Shown: positions 17,528 through 26,410, counted from the first letter of the stretch. The stretch is 64,000 nucleotides of DNA from AC-49 sp963817035 (GCA_963817035.1 CAWFMM010000003.1:558001-622000); one strand, 5' to 3'. Translations and numbers: made by a program. Notes: generated by a model from the letters alone, not told the origin.

Positions 17528-18070
17528 ATGGAGAACGCGATCGTTGTCTATGAATCGATGTACGGGAACACCCACGCGCTGGCCGAGTCGGTAGCCGAGG
17601 GGCTCGGCGGAGCGACGGTGCTGGCGGCCCACGACGCAGCCGGACGGGTTGACGACGCTGAGCTCCTGGTCGTCGGGGGCCCCACGCATATGCACGGCCT
17701 CGCCACCTCGATGAGCCGCAAGGCGGCCGCCGAAGCAGCCGAGAAGGACGGCGCAGCGCCCGTCGAGGCGCAGGCCACCGACGAGCCCGGTCTGCGCCAG
17801 TGGTTGCAAGACCTGCCGGGCGATGCGCATGTCGCGGCCGCCGCGTTCGACACGCGCCTCGACAAGCCGGCCGTACTGACCGGCTCGGCCGCGCGCGGCA
17901 TCGCTCGCCGGCTGCGTCGCCACGGGTACGACGTCGTCGACACCAAGAGCTTCCTGGTCACCGAGTCGGAGGGGCCCCTCGAAGACGGCGAGCTCGAGCG
18001 GGCGCGTGAGTGGGGGGCGCAGCTCGCCGCGCGGCTCCACCGGACCGTCCCCTCGTCGACCGCCAGATGA
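17528..18070 (+). CDS. Flavodoxin-like protein
   Basis: 180 residues from ATG 17528 with GAGGA upstream. The FMN phosphate loop YESMYGNTHALAESV is at residues 8-22, followed by LLVVGGPTHMHGL, the typical flavodoxin loop that contacts the isoalloxazine ring. An insert of about 30 residues rich in Ala and Glu precedes the second half (AFDTRLDKPAVLTGSAARGIARRLR). It probably binds FMN and may transfer electrons or act as a WrbA-like quinone reductase. Confidence 0.8.
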   Translation: MENAIVVYESMYGNTHALAESVAEGLGGATVLAAHDAAGRVDDAELLVVGGPTHMHGLATSMSRKAAAEAAEKDGAAPVEAQATDEPGLRQWLQDLPGDAHVAAAAFDTRLDKPAVLTGSAARGIARRLRRHGYDVVDTKSFLVTESEGPLEDGELERAREWGAQLAARLHRTVPSSTAR

Positions 18071-18171
18071 CCCAGCACGAGGTCATACGCGACGGCGCCG
18101 AGGTACGAACCGGAGGCGACGTCGCCCGCGCCACGTGACTTCCGGATCCGCCGCTCGGTCGAGCATCCGCT

Positions 18172-19515
18172 TCACGACATTGCCTCCGCGTAGCGCCTGA
18201 AGAAGTCCGCCTCGGCGACGATCGCCTTCTCGAACTCGTCGAGCAGCACTCGTTCGTTGGGCCCGTGGATGTTCGCGTAGCCGTCGGCGGTGCCGACGAG
18301 GAGCGCCTCGGCGTCGGGGAGGGCGCCGGCGAGCGCGCTGACGATCGGGATCGAGCCGCCGCTGCCGGCCATCATGACCTCGGCCCCCCACGCCTCGGAC
18401 CAGGCGGCGTCGGCGGCGGCGTAGGCCGGACCGGTCGTGACGGCGGCGAAGCCGTTGCCGGTCGCGGCGGGCTGCACGTCGATCTCGATTCCGAACGGCC
18501 GGACCTTGCGCAGGTGCTCGACCACGGCCGTCTGGGCCTCGACGGCGTCCTGCTCGGGATGCACGCGCACGTTGAGGACGGCGCGCGCGTGCGGTGAGAC
18601 GGCGTTGACCGCGCCGTCGACCGATGGCACGTCGATGCCGATGACGGTGATCGCGGGGCCCGACCAGACGCGCGAGCCCAGGCCACCGGTGCCGATCAGC
18701 GGCATCTTGGGCAGGACCGTGCCGAGCTCGCGGAAGTCCTCCTCGCTCTGGGCCGGACCGTGCCACTCGTTGCGCCGCAGTCCCGCGACGGCGACGTCAC
18801 CGTGCTCGTCGTGCAGCGTGGCGATCGCGTGCAGCAGCGCCAGCAGCGCGTCGGGCGCGGCGCCACCGTATTGGCCGCTGTGCTTGCCCGACTGCAGCGT
18901 CCGTACCTCGAGCGTCACGTTGCCCATGCCCCGCAGCGCCGTCGTCAACGTCGGGGTTCCGGGGCTGATGCTCCCGGCGTCGGCGATGATCAGCGCGTCG
19001 GCGCGGAACAGATCGGGGTCGGTCGGCGGGTAGCTCGGCAGCGCGCCGCTGCCGATCTCCTCGTAGCCCTCGATACATATCTTGATGCCGACCGGCGGCC
19101 GCCCGTCCCAAGCGCGCAGCGCGCCGATGTGGGCGATGACGTTGGATTTGGTGTCCGCGGAGCCGCGCCCGAACAGCGCGCCGTCGCGCTCGGTCGGCTC
19201 GAACGGCGGCGAGTCCCACTCGGCCTCGTTGCCCGCCGGGACGACGTCATAGTGGCTGTAGAGCAGCACCGTCGGGGCACCCGGCGGCGGCGGGATATGA
19301 CCGACGACGACCGGCGCGGTGTCGGGTAGGTCCAGGCGACCGACCTCGACTCCAACCTCGGCGAACAGGCGCGCGACCATGGCGTGGGCTTCGAGCAGCG
19401 GGGCGTCGATCCGGCCCGGGACGGAGACCGACGGGATCCGCATGAGGTCGTCGAGGTCGCGACGAAGCTGGGGCATGAGGTCCTTGACCGCGGACGCGAT
19501 GTCTGAGCCACTCAT
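18172..19515 (-). CDS. M20 family metallopeptidase (dipeptidase-like)
   Basis: 447 residues. Metal and catalytic motifs are in order: LLYSHYDVVPAG (His, Asp), GRGSADTKSN (bridging Asp), IEGYEEIGSG (Glu-Glu), IADAGS and late IHGPNERV (His). A dimerisation domain lies between (about 195-315), with the conserved SGKHSGQYGG loop. The family hydrolyses dipeptides and N-acyl amino acids using two zinc ions in the cytoplasm. Nearest in style to the CNDP/ArgE branch; substrate unassigned. Confidence 0.88.
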   Translation of the reverse strand: MSGSDIASAVKDLMPQLRRDLDDLMRIPSVSVPGRIDAPLLEAHAMVARLFAEVGVEVGRLDLPDTAPVVVGHIPPPPGAPTVLLYSHYDVVPAGNEAEWDSPPFEPTERDGALFGRGSADTKSNVIAHIGALRAWDGRPPVGIKICIEGYEEIGSGALPSYPPTDPDLFRADALIIADAGSISPGTPTLTTALRGMGNVTLEVRTLQSGKHSGQYGGAAPDALLALLHAIATLHDEHGDVAVAGLRRNEWHGPAQSEEDFRELGTVLPKMPLIGTGGLGSRVWSGPAITVIGIDVPSVDGAVNAVSPHARAVLNVRVHPEQDAVEAQTAVVEHLRKVRPFGIEIDVQPAATGNGFAAVTTGPAYAAADAAWSEAWGAEVMMAGSGGSIPIVSALAGALPDAEALLVGTADGYANIHGPNERVLLDEFEKAIVAEADFFRRYAEAMS

Positions 19516-19530
19516 GCGGCGCAGTATGTC

Positions 19531-20751
19531 TCACGAATCCGCGGCTCGGCCACCGAACGCGTGGCGGCAGTGCTCCGAGCAGAAGTAGACGAGCCGGCCA
19601 TCGCGTTCGGCGGTCAGCGCCTTGGCGCGGTCGACCTTCATCCCGCACACCGGGTCGGTGGCGCCGCGGCGGGCGGTGAGCCAGAAGAGGGCGGCGAAGA
19701 CGACCAGGCCGAGGACGTTCAGGGCGAATGTGTAGTCGAGCTCGATCGACCCGAAGACGTCGGCGGTTGTCGGGCGCGTGGCGGGGATCAGGCCAAGCGC
19801 GCTGAACAGCGCGTCGATGATCAGCGCCGCGGAGATCATCGTCACGAGCATCAGCGAGACGATCCGCGCCGTAAACCGCGCGCCGTAGTACTTGCGGTAG
19901 ATGAGGATGATCGGCAGGACGATCAGGTCGGCGAAGATGAACGCCATCACGCCGGAGAAGCTGATGCCGCCGGACCACAGCACCGCGGCGAGCGGGATGT
20001 TCCCGACCGAGCAGACGAAGCTCGCCACAGCGATGACCGGCCCGATGAACGCGCCCCAGAGCGTCTGGACGAGCGGCGGCGAGTCGGTCAGGAAGAGGGA
20101 GTTGAAGAAGCTGTCGCCGAGTTGGGCGACGAAGCCGGCGAGCACGAAGCCGATCGCGATCTCCTTGTAGAGCATCTGCCAGTCGCCGCGGAAGTTGTGG
20201 GCGACGTCGGACCACGCCGCCGAGGACGTCAGGCGCTCGCGCCAGTGGAGCTGCTCGGAAGCCATGTGGTGCTGATGGCCGGTGTCGGCGTCCTGTGCGT
20301 GGGCGCGGGCCTGCTCCTCGAGCTTGGGCGAGACGAACAGGCGCAACATCAGCGCCATCAGGACGATCATCACGAGGCCGCCGAGGTACTCGGCGAGCGT
20401 GAACTGCCAGCCGAGCAGAACCCAGAGCACGAGCCCGAGCTCCCAGACGAGGTTCGTCGAGGCGAACTGGAAGGCCAGCGCCGAGGCGGCCGAGGCTCCT
20501 TTCTGGAACAGGCTCTTGGCGATGGCGATCGCGGCGTAGGAGCACGAGGACGACGCCGCACCGAGGCCGGTGGCCCACGCGATCGGCTTCGGCCCGCCGC
20601 CGCTCATCGCGCCCTCGACGCGCTCGCGCGGAACCCAGGCCTGGACGATCGCGGAGATGAAGAAGCCGAACACGAGCGCCCACCAGACCTCCCACGCCAT
20701 CAGGAACGAGTCCTTCAGGCCGTGCCAGATCACGTTGGCGACATCGGTCAT
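19531..20751 (-). CDS. ArsP/DUF318-type permease fused to a C-terminal YHS domain
   Basis: 406 residues. Eight or more helices form a two-half permease (GLGAASSSCSYAAIA in the first half, FVCSVGNIPLAAVLWSGGISF in the second), as in ArsP/DUF318 transporters; a His-rich cytoplasmic loop (DTGHQHHM) lies between. The C-terminal 45 residues are a YHS metal-binding domain: DPVCGMKV and VYFCSEHCRHAF. It is divergent from a CsoR-type gene over a 54-bp gap carrying a CsoR-box palindrome, so metal-responsive control is likely. Substrate is probably a metal or metalloid ion, perhaps copper; not provable here. Confidence 0.82.
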   Translation of the reverse strand: MTDVANVIWHGLKDSFLMAWEVWWALVFGFFISAIVQAWVPRERVEGAMSGGGPKPIAWATGLGAASSSCSYAAIAIAKSLFQKGASAASALAFQFASTNLVWELGLVLWVLLGWQFTLAEYLGGLVMIVLMALMLRLFVSPKLEEQARAHAQDADTGHQHHMASEQLHWRERLTSSAAWSDVAHNFRGDWQMLYKEIAIGFVLAGFVAQLGDSFFNSLFLTDSPPLVQTLWGAFIGPVIAVASFVCSVGNIPLAAVLWSGGISFSGVMAFIFADLIVLPIILIYRKYYGARFTARIVSLMLVTMISAALIIDALFSALGLIPATRPTTADVFGSIELDYTFALNVLGLVVFAALFWLTARRGATDPVCGMKVDRAKALTAERDGRLVYFCSEHCRHAFGGRAADS

Positions 20752-20766
20752 CGGCTCAGCTTATCA

Positions 20767-20781
20767 TACCCATAGGGGGTA
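20767..20781. promoter_or_regulatory. Candidate CsoR box
   Basis: TACCC-ATA-GGGGGTA lies in the 54-bp gap between the permease-YHS gene and the csoR-like gene. It matches the C-tract/G-tract palindrome flanked by TA that CsoR/RcnR-family tetramers bind. Both divergent genes are probably repressed from it. Confidence 0.65.
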
Positions 20782-20805
20782 CCTGTATCTGCTAGGATTC
20801 CGCCC

Positions 20806-21105
20806 ATGGCATCCTCAGCAACGCCCACCCGCGGCTACAGCGCGACCAAGGACCAGCTGACCTCCCGCCTGCGCCGCATCGAGGGCCAGGTCCGCGGGGT
20901 CGAGAAGATGGTCGACGACGAGCGCTACTGCATCGACGTCCTGACCCAGATCTCGGCCATCCAGGCCGCGCTGGACAAGGTCGCGCTCGGCCTCATGGAC
21001 GACCACGCCCACCACTGCGTCGTCGGCGCCAAGACCGCCGACGCGCGAAGCGAGAAGACCGACGAGATGATGGCCGCCGTCGCGCGGCTGATGCGGCGGG
21101 GTTGA
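20806..21105 (+). CDS. csoR: CsoR/RcnR/FrmR-family metal-sensing repressor
   Basis: 99 residues. The all-helical DUF156 fold is clear: LTSRLRRIEGQVRGVEKMV, RYCIDVLTQISAIQAALDKVALGLMDDHAHHCV. The Cys of RYCIDVL and the His-x-x-Cys of HAHHC give the C-H-C copper ligand set of CsoR. It should repress its own gene and the divergent permease when metal-free. Copper is favoured by the ligand set, but close relatives respond to other metals or to sulfane sulfur. Confidence 0.85.
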   Translation: MASSATPTRGYSATKDQLTSRLRRIEGQVRGVEKMVDDERYCIDVLTQISAIQAALDKVALGLMDDHAHHCVVGAKTADARSEKTDEMMAAVARLMRRG

Positions 21106-21288
21106 CCTGCGCGCAAACTCGGCTCCACCCGGTCGGCATCACCCGCGATGCCGGCGAGGAGTTCGGTCCCACCGGGCGCGAGACCGTGATCGCCTACCGC
21201 CGGGTCGACAAGCTCTTCGCGCGCCTCGCCCGGCCGGACGACGGGGACGACCCGTCGCCGTCGAATGCGTTCGGCGACTAGACCGGTC

Positions 21289-21498
21289 TCAGTCTTCGTC
21301 GCGCGCGATCACGCGGTCGATCGCGACCTGCTCGCCCGACTTCGTCTCCGGGTGCACGACGATGACCTGCGGCGGGCCACCGAACCAGGCGCTCGTCTCG
21401 CCCTCGCCGACGTAGATGCCGGGCCGTTGCGAGCCGTCCTCGTCGATCACCCAGACGGGCTGGCCCTTGTGAAACGCACCATCGCCGATGTCGGTCAT
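21289..21498 (-). CDS. Small conserved hypothetical protein
   Basis: 69 residues. FHKGQPVWVIDEDGSQRPGIYVGEGE suggests a small SH3-like barrel, as in DUF1918 and related one-domain proteins, and the ending KSGEQVAIDRVIARDED is acidic. I do not recognise the family. It reads opposite to CsoR and downstream of the transglutaminase gene on the same strand. Confidence 0.5.
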   Translation of the reverse strand: MTDIGDGAFHKGQPVWVIDEDGSQRPGIYVGEGETSAWFGGPPQVIVVHPETKSGEQVAIDRVIARDED

Positions 21499-21647
21499 GG
21501 ATCAGATCCTACGGCGAACGGAGATCGTCTTGCGCACCGTGCTCCGGTTGCCCGCGGCGGGCTTGCGCCGGAGCTTTGACGCGAGCCGGTCGACGGTCAC
21601 CTGCGGCGCCGTGCGGTCGACGACGGGGTCCGACCCTCCGGCCCCGC

Positions 21648-22487
21648 CTACGCCGCGCGTACCTCGAACTCGGTCAGCGTGATCGGGCCGAACGAGGTGA
21701 TCAGCGCGACGTCGACCGCGTCGCGTCCCCGTCCGACGACGACGCGGCCGACGCGGCGGCGGTTGTTGCGGGCGTCGAACGTGTACCAGCGCCCGTCGAG
21801 GTGAACCTCGAACCACGCGGCGAAGTCCAGCGGCTCGGTCGCCGGCGGGACGTCGATCTCCGGGATGTAGCCGAAGACGTAGCGCGCGGGGATGTTCAGC
21901 GCCCGGCAGAACGTGATCGCCAGGTGGGCGAAGTCGCGGCACACGCCCTGGCCGGCGCGGTAGGCGTCGGCCGCCGTCGTCCACGGGTTCGACGCGCCCT
22001 CGACCCACTCGAGGTGGTTGTGGACGTAGTCCACGATCGCCTGCACGCGCTCCCAGCCGGGCTCGAGCGCGCCGAAGCGCTGCCACGCCTCGTGGCCGAG
22101 CTCGTCGGGCAGGCAGAAGCGGCTCGGCATCAGGAACGAGATCATCTCGTCGGGCATGTTCTCGATCGGCGTCTCGGGCGTGCCGGGAACGATGATGTCG
22201 GCCGGCGTATCGATGACGACGTCGGCCTCGTAGACCACGCGCGACGCGCCCGCGACGATCGTCATCCGCTCGCAGCGATTGCCGTAGAGGTCCGTGTAAC
22301 TGTGGTGGCGATCGGAGCCCGTCTCCCAGCGCTCGGCCCGCACCTCGAAGCCAGGACCGGAGGGGGCGACCTGGAGGACGGCGGAGACCGGCCGCGGGGT
22401 CTGGAAGCCGAACGTGCAGCCAACCGTGAGCGGCAGCGGTTGGGCGATATCGGCAGACACCGCTGCACCGTACCGAGCGCCGCTCAT
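21648..22487 (-). CDS. Transglutaminase-like cysteine peptidase family protein
   Basis: 279 residues. The N-terminal beta-domain is followed by a transglutaminase core: GVCRDFAHLAITFCRALNIPARY holds the catalytic Cys, AWFEVHLDGRWYTFDARN holds His and Asp. This is the layout of bacterial transglutaminase-like peptidases. The start codon overlaps the stop of the upstream membrane-protein gene (TGATG), indicating translational coupling. No signal peptide is visible, so a cytoplasmic location is likely. Confidence 0.85.
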   Translation of the reverse strand: MSGARYGAAVSADIAQPLPLTVGCTFGFQTPRPVSAVLQVAPSGPGFEVRAERWETGSDRHHSYTDLYGNRCERMTIVAGASRVVYEADVVIDTPADIIVPGTPETPIENMPDEMISFLMPSRFCLPDELGHEAWQRFGALEPGWERVQAIVDYVHNHLEWVEGASNPWTTAADAYRAGQGVCRDFAHLAITFCRALNIPARYVFGYIPEIDVPPATEPLDFAAWFEVHLDGRWYTFDARNNRRRVGRVVVGRGRDAVDVALITSFGPITLTEFEVRAA

Positions 22488-23458
22488 CAGCGTGCGTCGC
22501 GCGGCTCGGCACGGTGGCGGCGCGGGACGCGCACGCGGAGCCAGCCCGACATCGCCAGGACGACCGCGAGGCCGAGCAGGCCGATGAACGTCCGCCGCCC
22601 GCCGACGAGCTCGTCGCTGTGCTTCACGCCCCATGCGATCAGGAACAGCGGCACGGCGATCGTCAGGGCGAGGAGCGCGGCCATGATCCGCCGGCGACGG
22701 CGCGGCGGGCGCGCTCCGGAGCCCACGCCATCGCCGAAGTACGCGATCGCGCGCGAGCCCAGCCGACGCGTGCTGCCGTCACACGAGTAGGCGATCAGCA
22801 GCATCAGCGTGACCGGGAAGAACCAGGTCAGCACCCACGTCAGGCCGCCGAACGTGAAGACGATCGCCAGCAGCGCATAGCGCCGCCACTGTGGGATCTC
22901 CTCGTCGTGGGCGGTCGGCTCGCCGAGGATCCCGATCAGCACGAGGAAGCGGCGCACGGTGTTGTAGAGGCCCTTCACTCCCCCGTCGATCCGGTGATCG
23001 GGGCGACGGTCGAGATCGGCGATCTCGACCCGCGCCTGCTCGATCGTCGGGTGCACACCGCGCAGCACAAGGATCCGCGCCGCCATCTCCGCCGGCGGCA
23101 GCTCGCGGTCGTGCAGCGCAGCGATCCGCAGGACCATCCGCACCTGCTCCCACAGAAACGCGACATAGGCCGGGACCAGGGCGATGAAGAACGGCGTCCC
23201 CGCGACCGCGCCGTCGACCTGACTGATCGCGATCACGCGGCGGCGCTCGTCCTCGCACAGCTCGTCGGGCGTCGCCTCGGGGTTGGCCGCGCGCATCACG
23301 TCGGCGAACTCGCGTGACTCATCGGTCAATCGCGTGACCGCGGTCATCATCAGACGCTCGCCGGCATGGGCCGGATCAGCCCACAGCGCACCGAACAGCT
23401 CGCGCGGAACCGGGACCCGGGCCTTGATCTGCGCCACCGGATTGGGAGGATGTCTCAA
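22487..23458 (-). CDS. Conserved multi-pass membrane protein, paralogue of the 0.1 kb gene
   Basis: About 323 residues from TTG 23458; a GTG at 23488 is an alternative and the open frame extends further without homology. The N-terminal half shares DGAVAGTPF, VPAYVAFLW and LRGVHPTIE with the protein at 124-1092. Helices follow at about 190-225 and two near the C-terminus. It is coupled by a TGATG overlap to the transglutaminase-like gene. Function unknown; the two copies in similar surroundings suggest a conserved envelope role. Confidence 0.75.
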   Translation of the reverse strand: MRHPPNPVAQIKARVPVPRELFGALWADPAHAGERLMMTAVTRLTDESREFADVMRAANPEATPDELCEDERRRVIAISQVDGAVAGTPFFIALVPAYVAFLWEQVRMVLRIAALHDRELPPAEMAARILVLRGVHPTIEQARVEIADLDRRPDHRIDGGVKGLYNTVRRFLVLIGILGEPTAHDEEIPQWRRYALLAIVFTFGGLTWVLTWFFPVTLMLLIAYSCDGSTRRLGSRAIAYFGDGVGSGARPPRRRRRIMAALLALTIAVPLFLIAWGVKHSDELVGGRRTFIGLLGLAVVLAMSGWLRVRVPRRHRAEPRDAR

Positions 23459-23503
23459 CGCGTCGCCATGCTCCCAGACACCGACCACCGAGGGTGACCC
23501 ATC

Positions 23504-23776
23504 GTGAGCGCCGACATACCGACACCGACCGCCCCACCCGAGCCCAAACAGCCCCGGACCCCCGAGGAGAAACGGCGTATCGCGATCGGCGTGCTGATCG
23601 GCATCGTCGTGATCTTCGCGCTGTTCAATCTGGACGAGGTCAAGGTCAGCTGGGTCGTGACCACGTGGAAGACGCCGCTCGTCGTGGTGATCGTCGTCTC
23701 GGCCCTGCTCGGCGCGCTGGTCGGGATCCTCGTCGACCGCAAGAAGCATCGCGCGCCATCGCCTCCGCCTGACTGA
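23504..23776 (+). CDS. LapA/DUF1049-type membrane protein
   Basis: 90 residues from GTG 23504. A proline-rich start (PTPTAPPEPKQP) precedes two helices: IAIGVLIGIVVIFALFNLDEVKVSWVV and PLVVVIVVSALLGALVGILV, ending in a basic tail. FALFNLDEVKVSW is the typical DUF1049 sequence. In other bacteria LapA assists LPS or envelope assembly; here its role is unknown. Confidence 0.7.
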   Translation: MSADIPTPTAPPEPKQPRTPEEKRRIAIGVLIGIVVIFALFNLDEVKVSWVVTTWKTPLVVVIVVSALLGALVGILVDRKKHRAPSPPPD

Positions 23777-23781
23777 CGTCC

Positions 23782-24456
23782 TCAGCTCAGCCCCGAGATC
23801 CCGTCGCCGATCAGCTTCGCCGCGATCACGGCGCACAGGACCGTCATGATCGCCGCGCTATGGACGCCCATCCAGGTCTTGAGTGACGCGAGGATCTCGG
23901 CGCCGCGCTCGCCCATCGTCAGCGAGATGACGACCGGGATGGCGGGGCCCACCGTGCCGATCAGCGCGAAGATCGCGAGCGCGACTTCCTGCGTCACGGC
24001 GCTCGTGCCCGTCTGGGCGATCGCCGCGGCGGCGCCCACGGTGAGCAGCAGGTTCTTGGGGTTGACCGCCGACAGCAGGACCCCGGCCCCCGCCGCCTTG
24101 ACCGGCGTGAACGCGTCCAGGGTCTCCATCCAGTCCGGCAGCTCGGCCTCCTCTCCGGGTTTGGGGCGACCCTTCCACTGCCGCAGCGCGACGGACGCCA
24201 GCACGACGCCAAGCCCGATCTTCAACCAGCCGACCCGCGTCGCGGGCTCGCCCTCGGAGCTGGCGCCGGCGCCGCTGGACACGAGCAGGACGACGGTGCC
24301 CAGAACCATCAGGCCGGCCAGCCAGCCGACCAGGAACGCGGGTCCGTTCACGCGTCCGCGCGGTGTCGCGAGCATCAGCACGACGGCGATGATCGGGATC
24401 GGAGAGATCGTGACCGCGACCCCGAACGCCAGGACCTGTCCGATCGCGTTTCCCAT
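23782..24456 (-). CDS. Sap/GAP-family membrane protein (LysE-like fold)
   Basis: 224 residues with six predicted helices. ISPIPIIAVVLMLATPRGRVNGPAFL in the first helical pair and LSAVNPKNLLLTVGAAAAIA in the middle are characteristic of the sulfolipid-1-addressing protein (SfLAP/GAP) family, related to LysE exporters. In mycobacteria, Sap helps export sulfolipid. The start overlaps the stop of the FGE remnant (TGATG). Confidence 0.8.
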   Translation of the reverse strand: MGNAIGQVLAFGVAVTISPIPIIAVVLMLATPRGRVNGPAFLVGWLAGLMVLGTVVLLVSSGAGASSEGEPATRVGWLKIGLGVVLASVALRQWKGRPKPGEEAELPDWMETLDAFTPVKAAGAGVLLSAVNPKNLLLTVGAAAAIAQTGTSAVTQEVALAIFALIGTVGPAIPVVISLTMGERGAEILASLKTWMGVHSAAIMTVLCAVIAAKLIGDGISGLS

Positions 24457-24770
24457 CAGCCAACCCTAACCACACAGCGAAAGCCGATGTGGGTCGTCGA
24501 CGTGTCGACCTCCTCGCGCTGGCGCGCGGCGGGACGAAAGCCCAGGCAGTACGACGGCGAGCACAGATGCGATCCGCCCTTGATCACGCGGTCCTCGATG
24601 ACCCCCGCCGCCGGCAGCTCGCGCTCGGGACCACAGCACGCGGGCTGCGCGTGGTCGCGGCCGAAGCGATCGGTCGCCCATTCCCAGACGTTGCCGCAGA
24701 CGTCGAACAGCCCGAAGCCGTTGGGCGCGAACGAGCCGACCGGCGACGTGCCCCTCGCAACCACCGGCGC
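24456..24770 (-). pseudogene. C-terminal remnant of a formylglycine-generating-enzyme-like protein
   Basis: About 105 residues match only the end of the FGE/sulfatase-modifying family: PVGSFAPNGFGLFDVCGNVWEW, then VIKGGSHLCSPSYCLGFRPAAR, then DTSTTHIGFRCV. The C-x4-C pair of the FGE active site is kept (HLCSPSYC). Full-length proteins have about 190 further residues upstream, and these are absent: the frame opens at 24830 but sequence before the match is unrelated, and the divergent HdeD gene begins at 24850. It is therefore 5'-truncated and probably non-functional. Confidence 0.7.
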
Positions 24771-24849
24771 GCAGGTTCTGCCACGGCCGCGCATCCTCTC
24801 ACCCGTCCTGCATGAATCCCCATCGCCCATGTCGTGCGATCATGCGCGG

Positions 24850-25425
24850 ATGAGCGAGACCGTCGAAGTCGCCGTCACCTCCACCGCCGACGAGTCGCCG
24901 ATCACGGTTCCGTGGTGGACGCTCGCTCTCGTCGGCGTGATCTCGATCGCGGTCGGCATCGCGGCGATGGTCTGGCCGAAGCCGACGCTGGCGATCATCG
25001 GCGTCCTGTTCGGGGCCTACCTCGCGTTCTGGGGCGCCGTCGCCCTGCTCAACGCGATCGCCGCACCCGACGACGGCCACACCGGGCTGCGGATCATCGC
25101 GATCCTGATCGGCGTCCTCGCGCTGCTCACCGGGCTCGTGCTGATCGTCCACCCCGGCAAGTCGGTCAACGTGATCGTCTGGATCCTCGGCTTCTGGTGG
25201 TGCCTGCTCGGGACGCTCGAGATCATCCGCGCGCTCGTCTCGCGTGAGGGCCGTGTGTGGCACCTGATCTGGGGGGTCGTGATCCTCGCGGCGGGCATCA
25301 TCCTGCTCTCGGACTCGAACGTCGGGCTCGGCACGTTGGTCGTCATCGCCGGCGTCAGCCTGATCCTTCAGGGCCTGATGGAGATCGCGCTCGCGTTCGC
25401 GGTCAGGAGCGTGCAGAAGACATGA
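24850..25425 (+). CDS. HdeD family (DUF308) membrane protein, second copy
   Basis: 191 residues from ATG 24850; a longer open frame has no homology. Six helices in three pairs, from VPWWTLALVGVISIAVGI to VIAGVSLILQGLMEIALA, match the HdeD layout and the paralogue at 2589-3194. The stop overlaps the ATG of the lipoprotein gene by 4 bp (ATGA), so the two are co-translated. Confidence 0.85.
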   Translation: MSETVEVAVTSTADESPITVPWWTLALVGVISIAVGIAAMVWPKPTLAIIGVLFGAYLAFWGAVALLNAIAAPDDGHTGLRIIAILIGVLALLTGLVLIVHPGKSVNVIVWILGFWWCLLGTLEIIRALVSREGRVWHLIWGVVILAAGIILLSDSNVGLGTLVVIAGVSLILQGLMEIALAFAVRSVQKT

Positions 25426-25898
25426 CGCGCCGGATCGCCGTCGTCCTGCTCACCGCGCTGATGCTGAGCGCGGGCGCCGTCGCCGTGGCCGGGTGTGGCG
25501 GCTCGTCCAAGCCGTCGCCGCAAGACACCGCCAAAACCAACGGCGAGGCGGTCGGCAAGGCGACCAAGCAGCTCGTCAACGCACGCAGCGTGTCGGACGT
25601 CGAGGCCGCGGTCCCGGCGCTGCAGGACGCGCTGAAGACCGTGCAGGCGAACGTCAAAGACCAGAGCGGCGAGATCACGGCCGAGATCAAGGCTCAGGAA
25701 CAGTCGATCACCGCGTCGTTCAACAGCCTGAAGAGCGCGGTCAAGTCAGCGAACGTCAGTGCCGCCTCGACCGCCGTCGACTCGCTCCAGGCCTCGCTTC
25801 AGGACATCGGCAGCAAGGCGCAGTCGCTCGCGTCGAGCGGCGACTCGGTGACCAAGGCGTTCTGGAACGGCGTCAAAGAGGGCTACGACAACGGCTGA
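25422..25898 (+). CDS. Predicted lipoprotein, helical
   Basis: 158 residues. The signal peptide ends in lipobox VAVAGC (lipidated Cys at about residue 25). The mature part is an Ala/Ser/Lys-rich coiled-coil type helix (AVPALQDALKTVQANVKDQ, QEQSITASFNSLKSAVKS), with KAFWNGVKEGYDNG at the end. It resembles in build the lipoprotein at 3811-4371. Its overlap with HdeD suggests a joint envelope function that is not known. Confidence 0.75.
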   Translation: MTRRIAVVLLTALMLSAGAVAVAGCGGSSKPSPQDTAKTNGEAVGKATKQLVNARSVSDVEAAVPALQDALKTVQANVKDQSGEITAEIKAQEQSITASFNSLKSAVKSANVSAASTAVDSLQASLQDIGSKAQSLASSGDSVTKAFWNGVKEGYDNG

Positions 25899-25919
25899 GC
25901 CGTCGCCGGAAGCCCGCCC

Positions 25920-26345
25920 TCACAGGCGCTCTTCCCAGTTCACCAGCAGCTGGTAGACGATCACCACGTCGAACGTGATGACGAGCATGCCCCACAGCGG
26001 GAACGCCGTGACGATGCCGAACTGCGCGAGCGCACTGAGCACCGCGAAGGCGATCGCGAACCACCGAGCGATGCTCGCTCCGGAGAACAGGCCCAGCGAG
26101 ACCAGGACCTGGGCCGAGCCGATGATCAGCGTGATCCAGCCCCACGTCGTGAAGTCCCAGATCACGACGCCGTGGCCGCCGCTGCCGACCGTCGCGACCT
26201 GGTCGTTGAGGATCGCGGCGAGGCCGTAGAGCACGCCGAAGCAGCCGGTGACGAACAGCAGGACCGCCGCGAACGCGATCCAGGCGTTGGCCCGTGCTCC
26301 GGTGTACGGGATCTCGTCGGGCGAGGGTGAGGGTTGCTCAGACAT
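25920..26345 (-). CDS. Four-helix membrane protein (DUF7144-like)
   Basis: 141 residues. A short cytoplasmic start (MSEQPSPSPDEIPYTGARA) precedes four helices: AWIAFAAVLLFVTGCFGVLYG, WGWITLIIGSAQVLVSLGLF, WFAIAFAVLSALAQFGIV, and WGMLVITFDVVIVYQLLV. This matches a family widespread in actinobacteria without known function. It is divergent from the large LuxR regulator, and the palindrome at 26411 sits between them. Confidence 0.65.
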   Translation of the reverse strand: MSEQPSPSPDEIPYTGARANAWIAFAAVLLFVTGCFGVLYGLAAILNDQVATVGSGGHGVVIWDFTTWGWITLIIGSAQVLVSLGLFSGASIARWFAIAFAVLSALAQFGIVTAFPLWGMLVITFDVVIVYQLLVNWEERL

Positions 26346-26410
26346 GGCGGTCCCTTCGAATGGGGAAACGGGTTCGCAGACCAGCGTGCGGGAGCGGTGG
26401 GTGAACTCGC

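Noticed and set aside
18083..18171. Minus-strand frame downstream of the M20 peptidase
   Set aside because: Too short and Arg-rich, with no start or homology.
21106..21281. Reading frame ending in RRVDKLFARLARPDD downstream of csoR
   Set aside because: It looks like the end of some protein, but no start codon or homology supports a gene; it may be a remnant.
21502..21647. Minus-strand frame ending in RKTISVRRRI beyond the transglutaminase stop
   Set aside because: It is in a frame shifted from the transglutaminase with no start of its own; at most a remnant of another gene.
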